From Blastobasis lacticolella (taxonomy: Eukaryota > Arthropoda > Insecta > Lepidoptera > Blastobasidae): a DNA stretch of 64,000 nucleotides. The DNA is taken from the NCBI GenBank assembly GCA_905147135.1, contig LR990057.1, positions 5,890,001 through 5,954,000 on the forward strand, written 5' to 3'. The notes beneath the pieces are model-generated. The model saw only the letters and a program-made list of their open reading frames with translations. It did no database searches and had not been told where the DNA came from. Positions 47,127 through 57,184 of this stretch are shown here, piece after piece. The position numbers and the translations under genes are program-made. Positions within the stretch are counted from its first letter, which is position 1; each line of letters begins with the position of its first letter.

Positions 47127-47179
47127 CCCTAAACATAGCCTCCTTCATCATCCGTAGATGAAGGAGGCTATGCCCTAAA
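47127..47179. mobile_element. 39-bp hairpin element (2) with 7-bp target-site duplication
   Basis: The left arm CATAGCCTCCTTCATC (47,134-47,149), loop ATCCGTA and right arm GATGAAGGAGGCTATG (47,157-47,172) are perfect complements. CCCTAAA is found directly before (47,127-47,133) and directly after (47,173-47,179). The termini are the same as in hairpin element 1, and the duplicated target has the same length but a different sequence. Confidence 0.85.
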
Positions 47180-48829
47180 GGTCTTGGCTAAAAAAAAACC
47201 AGAGTCGCCAAAAATTTTATATATGACGTTATTATATTCATAATATGTACATCAAACATATTTTTTATATATAATAATTTACTGCAATATCGATCTGGTA
47301 TACTAGATATTTTGTTTATAAATGATACAATCTCCATACAAAAATCTCTGAACCGATTTCAAAAATTCTTCTTTTGTTTTGTTGGTTATAATACATGGGT
47401 GGTTTGTACTAAAGAAAAAAAATGGTACATAGGGGTAAGGTAGCCTACTTCTTTGCCCCTACATACCATTTTTATATTTATATATAGATAAATACGTAAT
47501 AGAATGAAAATGTTATGACGAAGTATTAAAATATGTATTAAAGGGTATATTTTTTTGCATTTTAATATAAGTATTATCATTTAATAAAGTGATAGTGATT
47601 AAATAAAAGTCTAGAAAAATCAATGTAGGTACGATTCTCATACAGTATAATAACTTGTATATTACACGGTTTAGGAGGCTGATTTTTTAAAAACATAATG
47701 AGTTTACTATAGTGAACCTATTTTTATTCATTTCGTTGCTGGCGATTCTGGGTTTTCTTTTCTATGAATTTTTAGCCAAGCCCTTTGACGAAGTATACTT
47801 TATTTTCCTACACTTATTGTCTGTGCAATAAAATAGCAGTGTTAGCGCCATCTAGGACGCATTGTAGAAACTAGTTTCATGTAGGATGAGGTTTTCCGAA
47901 CAATACTTTTCATTCCACATTAGAGTGCTACGAACTTATCTGGTCAAAGGGTCAGATAAGTTTGCAGCTGGAACTAAGTGTCACCATTTTGAAATGTCAT
48001 GTCAATTCCAACAAGAGCGACGCGACCACCGTGTTAGATAAGTTTTTCGTACGATGTCCTCATTAGTTGCACGTAGCTATCGGGTCCAAGACATTTTAGT
48101 TTTACGTCGCTCAACGCGATGGCGCTAATAGTTATATGGAACGAATTACGAGTATAGTACGAGCAAAGATACGAGACATCGTTCTCGTCGGTCGCGTAGA
48201 CACCAACAAAGGATCTACTCTACTACAGAGAATGGATGAGCACCCAGCCCACGGCGGGTGGTGCGATTGCAGAATTGTGCTAGGGGCACCAGATCAAAAA
48301 CTTACTCAGAACATTCCCTATGGTACCCCAAAGTTTCTCCAAACAGCTAGTGGTTCTGTAGCGTGTTTGGTGATGCGTCTCAGCGCCGCGTCTCTCTGCT
48401 TACTTATGTCGCAGAATAAATCCGTATATTATAGGTAACGAAGCTGTCAATAGAACAAATACCTCGGATCTGTGATACATGAATCCTGCGATATCGGTCC
48501 CGATGTCAAGTTCCGAATCTCTGCAGCTTGAGCCAAATGGCGGAAACTCACGGCAGTCAGCTGTGACATTTAAATCCCTGTCAAGCTCAGGGCTTATATA
48601 CAAGAGTTTTAAGAGAGGTACCTAGGGCATAGCGGGGTATCCCTTTCGAACTGGAGCCGCCCGACTGGGGAAGTACCTCCACCTTACAGAATACCGCAGT
48701 TAAACAATACTCTTTTAAATAGTATTGTGTTTCTGCCGGTGAGTAAGGTCTCCAGTGCTCCATGGGGGGGATTTTGGGAACCGTGTGGCTTTGGCAGTGG
48801 AGGGGCATTTGCCTTTTTGCTGCCAGATC
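47180..48829. other. intergenic, no supported gene
   Basis: AT-rich up to 47,850, then mixed. It contains a GCGCCATCTAG word at 47,845-47,855 and a 10-bp inverted repeat AACTTATCTG/CAGATAAGTT at about 47,933-47,961. Frames at 48,136-48,438 (plus, 100 codons) and 48,400-48,808 (minus) have no family resemblance. Confidence 0.4.
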
Positions 48830-48955
48830 AACGTGTTATAGAGGTGGGCAACGCATTGGCGATACTCTTGTTGTTGCTAATGTCTATAGGCAGTGGTGAC
48901 CACTTCCCATCAGGTGGCCCGCTTGCCTGTTTGCCTGCCGTATATCATAAAAAAA
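48830..48955 (-). mobile_element. interspersed repeat, 'GGCAAACAGGCAAGCGGGCCACCTGATGG' type
   Basis: The minus strand reads ATATACGGCAGGCAAACAGG, CCACCTGATGGGAAGTGGTCACC and CCAATGCGTTGCCCACC. This is a well-preserved copy of a common lepidopteran repeat; a stub lies near 59,400. A frame through it gives a false 79-codon protein. Confidence 0.7.
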
Positions 48956-48959
48956 TTTA

Positions 48960-49335
48960 CCTGTGATGCTATGGCTGCGAGACATGGCCAGCGTTGACGA
49001 AACACGTTCGCGAACTCCACATCAACAAAATGAAAATGCTGCGTTGGATGTGCGGAGTTACGCGGCTGGATCGAGTACGTAACGAGTACATCCGTGACAG
49101 CCTTGGTGTGAGGGATATCGCAGATAAGATCGAGGAGGCCCCGTCTGCGCTGGTTTGGTGCGTAAGCCTCAGATGTACGTGGGAAATAGGTGCCTGAACT
49201 TGCCGGTGTCAGGAAAGATACCTCGTGGGCGACCCAAGAAGCTATGGATTGTCATCGCTGAGTCGGAAGCGAGAGTCAACGGCCTACGATGCAAGGATGA
49301 CTTGCTTGGTGATGGTTGCTTTTGGGTAACATATT
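48960..49335 (+). mobile_element. RTE-like retrotransposon C-terminal fragment
   Basis: Two overlapping frames give TKHVRELHINKMKMLRWMC, GVTRLDRVRNEYIRDSLGVRD and then, after a frameshift near 49,150, VGNRCLNLPVSGKIPRGRPK with KKLW. This is the characteristic post-RT C-terminus of RTE-type elements (HVREL..MLRWMCGVT..RNEYIR.SL.V..I..K.). It is dead, 5'-truncated and close in wording to the relic at 19,370-19,480. Confidence 0.85.
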
Positions 49336-50044
49336 AAAATTGACGGTAGCTCTCCTGGTGGCTTCTGGTAACGGACGATGTGGCCGAAAATGTCGCATGC
49401 TGCCTTTCTTCTACCTAACAGCTAGGACAAAATTATAGCTCGTAAAGTGGGAATTATTGCAGAATCCATCTAAAACCTTTGTAGGAGGCACTGACTGGCG
49501 AGTATGTGCAGTACTGAAGTTCGACTAGCCATAAAATACAAAACAGTCACCCATCCAGTTCCCGGATTCTGCGTACATTGCTTAACTTTGGTTATTAATT
49601 TTTACACTTGCTGTTTTGGCCAAAAAGTGGGTAGGTACCTACTTATCCACGGCCCGTTCGCAAAGAGTTCTTTACCTAGTCGCGCGTGTGTGCGGTTCCA
49701 GTTGAATGTCACGCACACTTATATAGGTACTTAGTGGAAAGAGAGACTAACGTCCGATTGCACTAAGCTTAAGACGACGCATAAGTTGACACCCAAATGA
49801 TTTAAAATTATAAAAAGCACCAACACCAACTTTAGGTAAGTGAAATCTGAACTCGTGAAGTTACTCTGTAGTTTATAAAACCAATTTTGTGAGTATTTAA
49901 TGTTTAAGAACATCTTTGGGTGTCATCTTAAGCGTCGCATAAGTTTAGTGCAATCAGGCATCCAGTGTATAGTTTGAAGTAGTTTTTTAAGCTGTAACCT
50001 ATGCTCTGATGCATGGAGATTATGTCAATAAAATAATCATCCTG
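49336..50044. other. intergenic, repeat-rich, no supported gene
   Basis: At 49,548-49,590 the phrase ACCCATCCAGTTCCCGGATTCTGCGTACATTGCTTAAC matches TATCCAGTTCCCGGACTCTACGTGCATTGTTTAAC at 33,882-33,917 inside an acetyltransferase intron, so it is a dispersed repeat of unknown class. The words CTTAAGACGACGCATAAGTT (49,768) and CTTAAGCGTCGCATAAGTTTAG (49,928) bracket a small inverted or repeated element. Confidence 0.45.
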
Positions 50045-50135
50045 GTGTCAATATCCTAGTTGTGCTCTCGTTCGCGTGGGCCTGGGGTCCGCTTTTACCA
50101 TGATCCAGGATTTGGCATCGGTAGAGCAAGTTCTC
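50045..50135 (-). mobile_element. tRNA-derived SINE (family A), 3' part only
   Basis: The plus strand reads TAGTTGTGCTCTCGTTCGCG, GGGCCTGGGGTCCGC and ACCATGATCCAGGATTTGGCA, the inverted 3' body of family A. The head is absent. Confidence 0.65.
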
Positions 50136-50469
50136 GTGCTTTCGACATTAAAATTCGACATTTTCTCCAGCCAAAACCAAAGTCAATGAATCTCTATTGC
50201 AACCAAAAAACTAATTCTCAACGATTTTCACTAATTTTGAATTTCGCTTTATTGTCGATGCTAGAGAAATGTCTAATTCGAGATGTTACAGCGCGAGAAT
50301 TAGGTCCCAGGTGTTATAGACGTCTGCCCCTGAATACCTACGTCATCCATAGTCTTCGTCCTCTCATCGGTGCTTGGATCAATCGCCACCCCTGCCAACC
50401 TCTTCACTTCTTCCTAACTCTCGCTCGCTCGGTGCTCAATCTTTCTCTCACTTCTTTCCAATATTCAAA

Positions 50470-50650
50470 GGCGTCACGTATCAGCGTGGGTAGACCTCTC
50501 ACAAGGTGGACTGACGACCTCGTAAAGATCACAGCTGGATGCCTAATCACAGGACCAGCGTTTGTGAAGATCTCTTGGGGAGGTCTATGCCAGCAGTGGG
50601 CGTCATTCGGCTAATATGATGATGATGACACACAGCGAAGATACTGTGCC
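50470..50650 (+). mobile_element. non-LTR retrotransposon 3' end
   Basis: The frame reads SVGRPLTRWTDDLVKITAG, then a segment ending SWGGLCQQWASFG and a stop, then TATGATGATGATGAC. It matches the 1-96 family end (GEAYAQQWASSG plus ATG tail), with one 3-bp loss. A 184-codon open frame that runs into it from 50,060 is a chimera of SINE, unassigned DNA and this LINE. Confidence 0.8.
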
Positions 50651-50865
50651 GTCCTCTTTTCTCCTTTCCCTAAACTTTTCTTTCCACTATCACCCTTAAA
50701 ATGGTCGTGTCTCATAGGTTGTCTATAATTTTCCCGAAACGTGCCGCCTCAATGGCCGGAACGCATTCGCGACTCTCCGGTCTTTCAGATGTTTATAAGA
50801 TGCGATGACTACTTTCCATCAGGTGGTCTACTTTCTCGTTTGCCTTGGAGGTTTTGGCTGGATCA

Positions 50866-51008
50866 GGGGCCTTATTTTTGAACCGCTCGCATCCACGCAA
50901 GCGCTCGCAGCACCTGTCACTTTCATATTTGTGGTAAGTTGCAATATAGAAACAGGCATTAGAGGTCGAGCGCTCGCGTGGATGCGAGCATTTCAAAAAT
51001 AAGGCCCC
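50866..51008. mobile_element. MITE, 143 bp, about 42-bp terminal inverted repeats
   Basis: Left GGGGCCTTATTTTTGAACCG and right CATTTCAAAAATAAGGCCCC are complementary with one or two differences, and the match goes on through CTCGCATCCACGC.AGCGCTCG. The termini resemble those of the longer MITE at 53,448 (CTATTTTTGAAT), so both may use the same transposase. Confidence 0.88.
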
Positions 51009-52421
51009 AGTACAGTGCCGTCAGCTACAACAATGTGGATTCTGTCTACACCTTCGGGGAAAGGGGTGGTTTGTTTCAAATATGGTCCTATCTTTCTGTT
51101 TCTTTAATTTTTATAACTAAAATAAAATGTAGGCGTAATGTTGATGGGTACTTTATTTTACAACCATTCATAGGTTCAAATAAAATATGGATGAAACTCT
51201 CACAAACTTTAGTGGATTTAAATTGTTAGTTCAGGCAATGTAGATAGGTACACCTAGGTATTTAAGGCTTGGTATAGGGGACAGTTGGCATATTCTGCAC
51301 CGCAGATAATTCCGCACCTGTGCGTGCATATTACAAAAATGATATACTTAGTTGCGAATCTCAGGGTAAAAAAATGTTTGCTCTTTACCTTTTTGCTTCC
51401 CTACGCGCTTCAGGCAGCGCTTTCGGAGCGGTCATGGAAAGACGACATGTTACGCAAGTTTTTAGGCCCTCAGATAATCTTGAAAAGTCTACCTATAATT
51501 TTATATTGTAGTAACACATTGAATCTATACATTTGAAATGCAAATATATTGTAGAAGTAGTGGAATTATTTTTATAGTTAGATACTTTCCAAATTTCGTT
51601 AAAGTAATAGGGGCGCAGTTTTGTCCATTCAGGTACACGGAATTATTAAACTGGCCAATATATCAATTCCTTTTAATATTTTTGCAAGTTTGAAACCTCA
51701 GTAGTCAGATAAATATCCCGTCGATCTATGGTAATATGTGTTTCCTAATACTTTCCTAAGATTGGATACAGCGATTGGCGGTTAGGGGCAGTATATGCCA
51801 ACTCTCTCCTAATAGTACTACTTACTTAATTGTAAACCATTTAAAATTTCAAATAATTTGCCTAAGTTAGTATGTACATTACATAGGTGGTATCTACCTA
51901 CATTCTAGAGAGAGATTCTTTTGAACAGTATCAACCAGATATACTTTATCTCTTGCACATGTTCTCCTTATCATTGAATACCAAAATGTTTATTTAAATA
52001 TGACTAAAAATATGGCTTTCTCGATGATTATTACGGCTAATCTTACACACTAACATAAAGATAAAAATGACAATTATACGATAATTTCGGTCTTTACAAT
52101 TACATATCTAGGTAATAACTACTTCGATCACAGTCTCATGAAAATCACTATATTGTCCTTTAACATAAGAGGTCGTGAGTAGACCCGTCCCAATCCGTTT
52201 CGGAGATCAAAGTCTGGTTTCTCACACATACAGCACTTCCATTTTTTAAATCTGCGTCTCTGTCTCAGCTCCGACTCGCTCTTTAGGTACACGTGTACTT
52301 AGTCACCTCAAACCGACCTCCAGCTGATTTGGCTCCACAAAAACCGACGTTATTCCTATCTAGCGCAAAAACTAGATAGTAACAGCCTCAACTTATAAGT
52401 ATATCAGATCTTTTTCTATAA
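51009..52421. other. 3' flank of the 52.4-kb locus, otherwise intergenic
   Basis: No gene. On the minus strand an AATAAA hexamer lies at 51,994-51,989, about 430 bp after the stop codon at 52,422. Confidence 0.4.
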
Positions 52422-53109
52422 TTATAAGACCCTCATCGAGTCAGAGTGTTTCATGAGGTTTTGCTCTAAATATCTGAGCTTCCTTGGTTCGTAGTCGCTT
52501 GAATCTGACGATTCTAGATGCATGTTGTAGGATCTGATCCGCCTGGCTCTCGTGTCGGAGTCGTACATGAGGGTCTGGGTGCTGCCTTTTCTTGACCTGT
52601 AAGGCACTCTGTAAGGCATGCTGCTCTGCACGTCCGACATGGACCTGATGTGTCTTCTCATCTTCATCTCCTTCGTTAGCGGCGTGAAGACGTACGTGCT
52701 GCCTGGCTTGGCGTCTTCTACGGACCTGGAAATGATAAAATATCACATTTATTTACTAGGTTTAGGTTAAGATTTTTACGGGGTTGGCAACACGTTGGTG
52801 ATGCTTCTGGTATTGCAAACGTCCATAGGCTGCGGTGGCTGTTTACCGTTAGGCAGGCCGAAAGCTTGTATTCAACCTTAGTGGTATAAATAAAGGTACG
52901 TTCTGCTTTTTGCAGCTCTACAACATAGAAGCAACTCAGGGACAAACAGACATCCCACCTGACCTGATGGCGAGTGGTAACTGTCTTCCATACCTAACGC
53001 CTACACTCACGCTCGGTCTCATGGTGGACAAGTGCGTAGTCACTGTGACGTTAGGAATATGCTGGTACATAGGTATAGGCCTCATACATGTGATTACGTT
53101 GACATTGGA
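52422..53109 (-). CDS. last coding exons of an unrecognised gene
   Basis: The terminal exon is 52,725-52,422, after the acceptor TTTTATCATTTCCAG. It carries 101 codons including the TAA stop, beginning SVEDAKPGSTYVFTPLTKEM. The sequence is basic and Ser/Arg/Tyr-rich (RRHIRSMSDVQ, YRVPYRSRKGSTQT, SDSSDYEPRKLRYLEQNL), like a cytoplasmic tail of a membrane protein with potential phosphorylation sites, but I do not recognise the family. A likely preceding exon, 53,109-52,994, reads SNVNVITCMRPIPMYQHIPN then VTVTTHLSTMRPSVSVGV. It has a matching phase-2 donor and GC-rich third positions like the terminal exon. The join makes ..GVRSVEDA... The intron of 268 bp contains a short repeat. Upstream exons were not found and may lie outside the window. 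The first exon of the pair is much less sure (about 0.4) than the last (about 0.65). Confidence 0.55.
52785..52895 (-). mobile_element. interspersed repeat of the 'ACCACTAA..GCAATACCAG' family, intronic
   Basis: Minus-strand copy: TATACCACTAAGGTTGAATACAAGC, AACAGCCACCGCAGCCTATGG, TTTGCAATACCAGAAGCATCACC, ACGTGTTGCCAACCCC. It lies in the intron between the two proposed exons at this locus. Confidence 0.72.
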
Positions 53110-53447
53110 CTTGTTGGGAAGAGTTCAGTCTTTATCTCGGAGATAAGCTGGGTAATATTACTCGTAAAACAAGTGTGGGAAAACTGTTTGTTTAAAGTAC
53201 ACAGCAATAGATAGTGAAATGGGGTAAGAAATGTGGGTAACGATGACTGGTGATCTTGTTTTGCCTGGTTATGACCGGTTTTTCCTTATTGGTGATTCTT
53301 ATATGGTTAAACGTAGAGTTCTTATTGTTTATAGTAGAGTCTGTAGAATATGGACCACTTACATTAATGTAGGCTAAAAAGTAGGTAAACATATTGAAAC
53401 ACATTGTTCGAATGGTCTAAGAGTTATTAGTACCTAGTAGCAGATAC

Positions 53448-53714
53448 CTGGAGCCCTATTTTTGAATCACTCGCCTCGATTCGAATGGCTTTTAATTGAG
53501 ATTTTCTGCATGAAAAATTCGATAATTTGATGCATGTTGCTGATTTTCCCTATTTTTAAACCGTATTCTTTCGGTGTTGTTAAAAAAATAAAACTCTTTT
53601 TGTGTTGCCAAATAAATATGAACTATTTATTTTAAAATATTGACCTTCTCGTGCCGAAAATCAAAATTTAAAACCGTTCAAATCGACGCAAGCCATTCAA
53701 AAATAGAACGCCAG
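53448..53714. mobile_element. MITE, 267 bp, about 40-bp imperfect terminal inverted repeats
   Basis: Left CTGGAGCCCTATTTTTGAAT and the complement of the right end CTGGCGTTCTATTTTTGAAT agree, and the match extends through GGC..GC.TCGATT.GAA. The core is AT-rich with no coding capacity. Confidence 0.82.
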
Positions 53715-54466
53715 GACTCTATGGAACGTTATTCGGTTGAACAGATTTGGATTGATCAATCTGAGCAGGATAAGTAGGTACGCAGTCTTCACTTCGAAAC
53801 ATATCTATCTATCACAGATGTTTAAGTACATTACAATGTATTAAAAGTTGTTGTTGACAGTAAGCTACTTATGGCGATAATAATTTATTTATCTAATAAT
53901 AGCGATTAGGGCTAAATTGCTTCATAAATATTACGTACTAACATTTACTGATTACTTGAAGTAAATATCCATGTACTAAATACTTAAATGTTTCTGTGAA
54001 GTAAGTATGTACCTCATATAAGGTGCCTAGGTTCCTAACATTAAACAAACACACGAACACACACATAAACACACGCACACACACACACACACAAACACAC
54101 AAAACCATACAGAGAGAGAATCTTATATTATATTTTAGAGAGAAGTTTATATTTAGTTTTAGTTTTTATTTTCTATTTGTATTTTAAATGGTGTACTGGC
54201 TATATTAATTACCAAAATTATAAGTTGCAGTTTTGTAATTGGCTATATGCTATATGCTGTAAAACTGTGAAATAAATAAAAACCATATTTTTATTTTTAA
54301 AAGTCAGTCTTCACTGCTTTCAAAGGCCAACGTTGGGCTTACTGACTGATTCCTCCTCCATCCATCTCCCATCTTAAACCTCCTAAGATTGCTATTGAAG
54401 TTCACATGGAAATAACACATTTATCCCATATTTCAAGCCCAAACATAGCATAAATCTATACCTTTT
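53715..54466. other. intergenic with (CA)n microsatellite
   Basis: A CA-rich simple repeat occupies about 54,049-54,104, with small interruptions (AAACACACG, ATAAACACACG). No gene is seen. Confidence 0.6.
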
Positions 54467-54546
54467 GGACGAATCGCGAATTGGACTAACTGCGAATTAG
54501 ACCAATCGTGAATTAGACCAACTACTAATTGGACCAACTATAAAAT
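54467..54546. repeat. 16-bp minisatellite, five units
   Basis: Five gap-free 16-bp units start at 54,467: GGACGAATCGCGAATT, GGACTAACTGCGAATT, AGACCAATCGTGAATT, AGACCAACTACTAATT and GGACCAACTATAAAAT. The consensus is about GGACCAACTGCGAATT. Confidence 0.85.
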
Positions 54547-54648
54547 ATTTGGTTGGTTTTTTGGAAGTTGGTGGATGGTTGTCTGTTTGGGTAGGTCGCC
54601 ATGCTGTCTTCTGTGTCTATGCGAATTAAAAGGCGTCCTAAGGCGCTA

Positions 54649-54752
54649 TCCTAATTGACAACAGTCGTTCGACGGACGTCGCCCGATCTATTAGACACCT
54701 CAAAACTGCCCGTTGCACGATCATGAACCGTTGCCAATAAGGAAAGCGGCTA
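54649..54752. mobile_element. MITE of the TAAGGCGCTGTCC family
   Basis: Left TAAGGCGCTATCCTAATTGA and the complement of the right end TAGCCGCTTTCCTTATTGGC are alike. The inside contains the complement of CGGGCAGTTTTGAGGTGTC, so this copy is inverted relative to those at 8,575 and 60,418. Confidence 0.75.
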
Positions 54753-56525
54753 AGGCCGTGAAACCAGTTTATCAAATGTTGGTGCGTTAAGGGATATTCC
54801 TTTATACAGCAACAGTTATAGATATGTCTACCTAAGGTATGCAGTACACCAGGACGCAGTTCTGTGATGTCCTTGAATCTAATAGAACACTAGAACTGAT
54901 GAGATTTTAATTAATTTATTACCGACGCAACGACCAATTCCCGCATTTGCAAATGGCGACTCGCAGATTGTAAAGTCTGATTTGTATTTGCGGCCTATTA
55001 TTTTCCTCAATGTAAAGTATTCTAAGGTCATGGAACTACATCATCGCTAAAACAAACAGTCTTTAGTGCAATATTTCCAGATTGTAATAAACAAGTTGGT
55101 GTAGCTATGTACAGTAGGTATATAAGGTAGGTAGGCGTATGGTACCTGTACCTAAAGGATAACTCTAAAACGGGTGGCCAGATATATGTATAGCTACAGA
55201 AGCTAGCCACAGAAATATCATCATCATTAGTGTCCTAAACTACCGAACTTCCACAACTTCAGAAATCATATAACAATTTACGTAAGCACGAAGGTTGTTT
55301 TATAGATATTGATCCTACGGCTGTAGGATCAGTAAGAAAACACCCGTAGTGATATACTTTTTAGCTCCATCTAGCCCCAAAGTAAGCAAAGCTTGTGTTA
55401 TGGGTGCCAGATAACTGATAAACTAGTTATATACTTTTTAAATACTGATTATTTTTCTAATAGGACGACCTCTCAGAAGCTACACTACGAATAAATGCTA
55501 GAGATGATGGGTAAATAACGTCACGTCGATGATACTAATTACTGAGACTTATCACGAAGGTATAACCCGCGTCACGAAAGAAGAGACTTGTCAAATGGCA
55601 GTAGAGGGGATTTCGCGCAGGTAATCTTATGCAGCGCAAGTCGAACCACGTGACCCGCCAAGTCTCTTCTTATTTGACACTAGCTATACTATGTTATAAA
55701 ATCAAGTCATATAGAACACACAATAAAAAGAACGCGTTTGTGTCTTTTCATCAGTAGTGTCCCAATCGGCGGCATGTTAGAACAATAATGAATGTGGCGT
55801 AAAAATATACTAACATGCCGCCGATACTAGTCACGTTATTTAGCACCCACCTCTAGCACTTTATTCGAGTGGAGTTCTTAAGAGGCAGTCCTATTAGCAA
55901 AATCATCAGGTTATGGTTCCATCAATAAATACGGGACTCTTTCTTGAAACGAATAGTTAGTTAGTGACAGCAGTTTTGTCATAAATCCCACGCTTTCGCT
56001 AACAGGAACTCGCACTCAGCAATCAGCATATTGCTTAGTACCTACTGATTTGTCATCTACATCTACACTATATCTACTCTACTTTGACAAGGCATTGTTA
56101 ACTGATTTATTTGAGGTCATTTTTTTATTTAAGTAGATACTTAACTTTTGTATCTGCCTACATTAACCACGTTTTCGTCAAGTGTTAGGAGTGTACGGTA
56201 ATGACTCATCTTTGTTTTGAACATGACGCCAGGATGACAGCACAGAATTCTCAAACACAAACAAAGTGTGCGCGAAACATACCCAAATTGGAATGGATGA
56301 TTGTATTGTATTGTATGTATTTGTATGTTTTGTATTGCAGATGTAGCGTACGTTTTTACTTCAACCAACTGATTGGACATATTGTACGAAGTTGGCGAAA
56401 ACAAATGTTTAAACATTTTAAAATGATTATAGGTACGTGCGTGTCTTGTTATGAACTACCTACTTATGTCTAATTATGGAGACAATAACTTGACAGCGGG
56501 AACGTTAAAGCACGTAAAAGGTATG
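54753..56525. other. intergenic with several small palindromic repeats
   Basis: Contents: a tail of a family B SINE at 55,365-55,440 (minus); a 95-bp inverted-repeat element at 55,578-55,672 (AAGAAGAGACTTG termini); and a 16-bp perfect stem 55,765-55,780 / 55,810-55,825 (ATCGGCGGCATGTTAG) with further imperfect pairing outside. No gene is supported; frames at 56,141-56,473 on both strands overlap and are chance. Confidence 0.5.
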
Positions 56526-56734
56526 ATCTGTTTAAACTGACTTGTCTTATTTGGTGAACAAACAATGCCCAAAATCACGACTTGCCATATCAATCACGCT
56601 GCGTATATTGTGTATTGATGTCGAGAATTATATAAGGAACACATAGAATGTGAATTTCAACGAATACTGCTGCACATTATCCATTTAAATACATAATTTC
56701 CTTAACCAAATAAGACAAGTCAGTTTGGACAGAT
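56526..56734. mobile_element. MITE copy B (ATCTGTCCAGAC family)
   Basis: It starts ATCTGTTTAAACTGACTTGTC..TTATTTGG and ends CCAAATAAGACAAGTCAG..TGGACAGAT. It is the partner of copy A in Ppt1 intron 3, without the central 21-bp hairpin, and about 47 bp shorter. Confidence 0.85.
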
Positions 56735-57184
56735 TATAGTTCGTTTATTTGGTTGTTTGTCTGATTCTTTGTTTTTTACGCGTTTTACCTACACAAAATT
56801 TTATGTTAAGCATGGCTAAGTTGCTTTATAGACGAAGTTATGATATTTCTATAGTAATCTGTGCTATACTTCTAAGAAGTGTTAATATTTTTTTAATGTT
56901 GTGCCGGGTGTCTGAGTGGAATAAGTGTGTTTTACTTTACTTTACTTTATACATATATTATTTTTTATGTTTATATGTTGGGAAATGTCTGAAATTACTT
57001 AACTATGTAACTTACTGTGTACTGAAGTATGTAGGGTATATAGGATAGGTACTTTTTGTTTCAAAAGGATAACAGAATCCCTTGGGATAGTAAAATGTTA
57101 GCATCGTTTCAATGCATCGCATTTATGCATAGCATCAACAGATGCATAGCATCGCATTCGTGACAATTCAAGCAACTGCCATCT

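Larger units (their letters stand above)
45405..47130. repeat. tandem duplication of an about 0.8-kb unit, each copy later disrupted
   Basis: Copy 1 is about 45,405-46,200 and copy 2 about 46,201-47,130. Shared landmarks in order are TGTTGGTC.TT, CGCCTATG, TATAGACAGGC.CCGCCCCTTTA, AACAACAGACAATCGAAAATCGGTAT, CCTTTCACAACAACGATTT, ACTGACCGAATA, TAGTTTATTTTGTATAA, CATGCAACTATCGATTCCAAG and CATCCCTACTGT. The inner CCTTTCACAACAACGATT block faces its own complement in each copy, so the unit contains a small palindromic element. The copies differ by insertions listed separately. Confidence 0.85.

Noticed and set aside
48136..48438. 100-codon open frame on the plus strand
   Set aside because: No family resemblance and no splice signals; neighbouring DNA is repeat-rich.
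50060..50614. 184-codon open frame on the plus strand
   Set aside because: It starts in an inverted SINE fragment and ends in the C-terminus of a LINE (QQWASFG); it is a chance fusion of repeats.
52910..53146. 78-codon hydrophobic frame on the plus strand
   Set aside because: The opposite strand offers a better exon with compatible splice phase; the hydrophobicity of the plus frame is a product of antisense reading.
53365..53404. further upstream exon (MCFNMFTYFLAYIN) of the 52.4-kb locus
   Set aside because: It ends at a GTAAGT in the right phase, but it is short, AT-rich and unsupported by any family resemblance; not listed as a feature.
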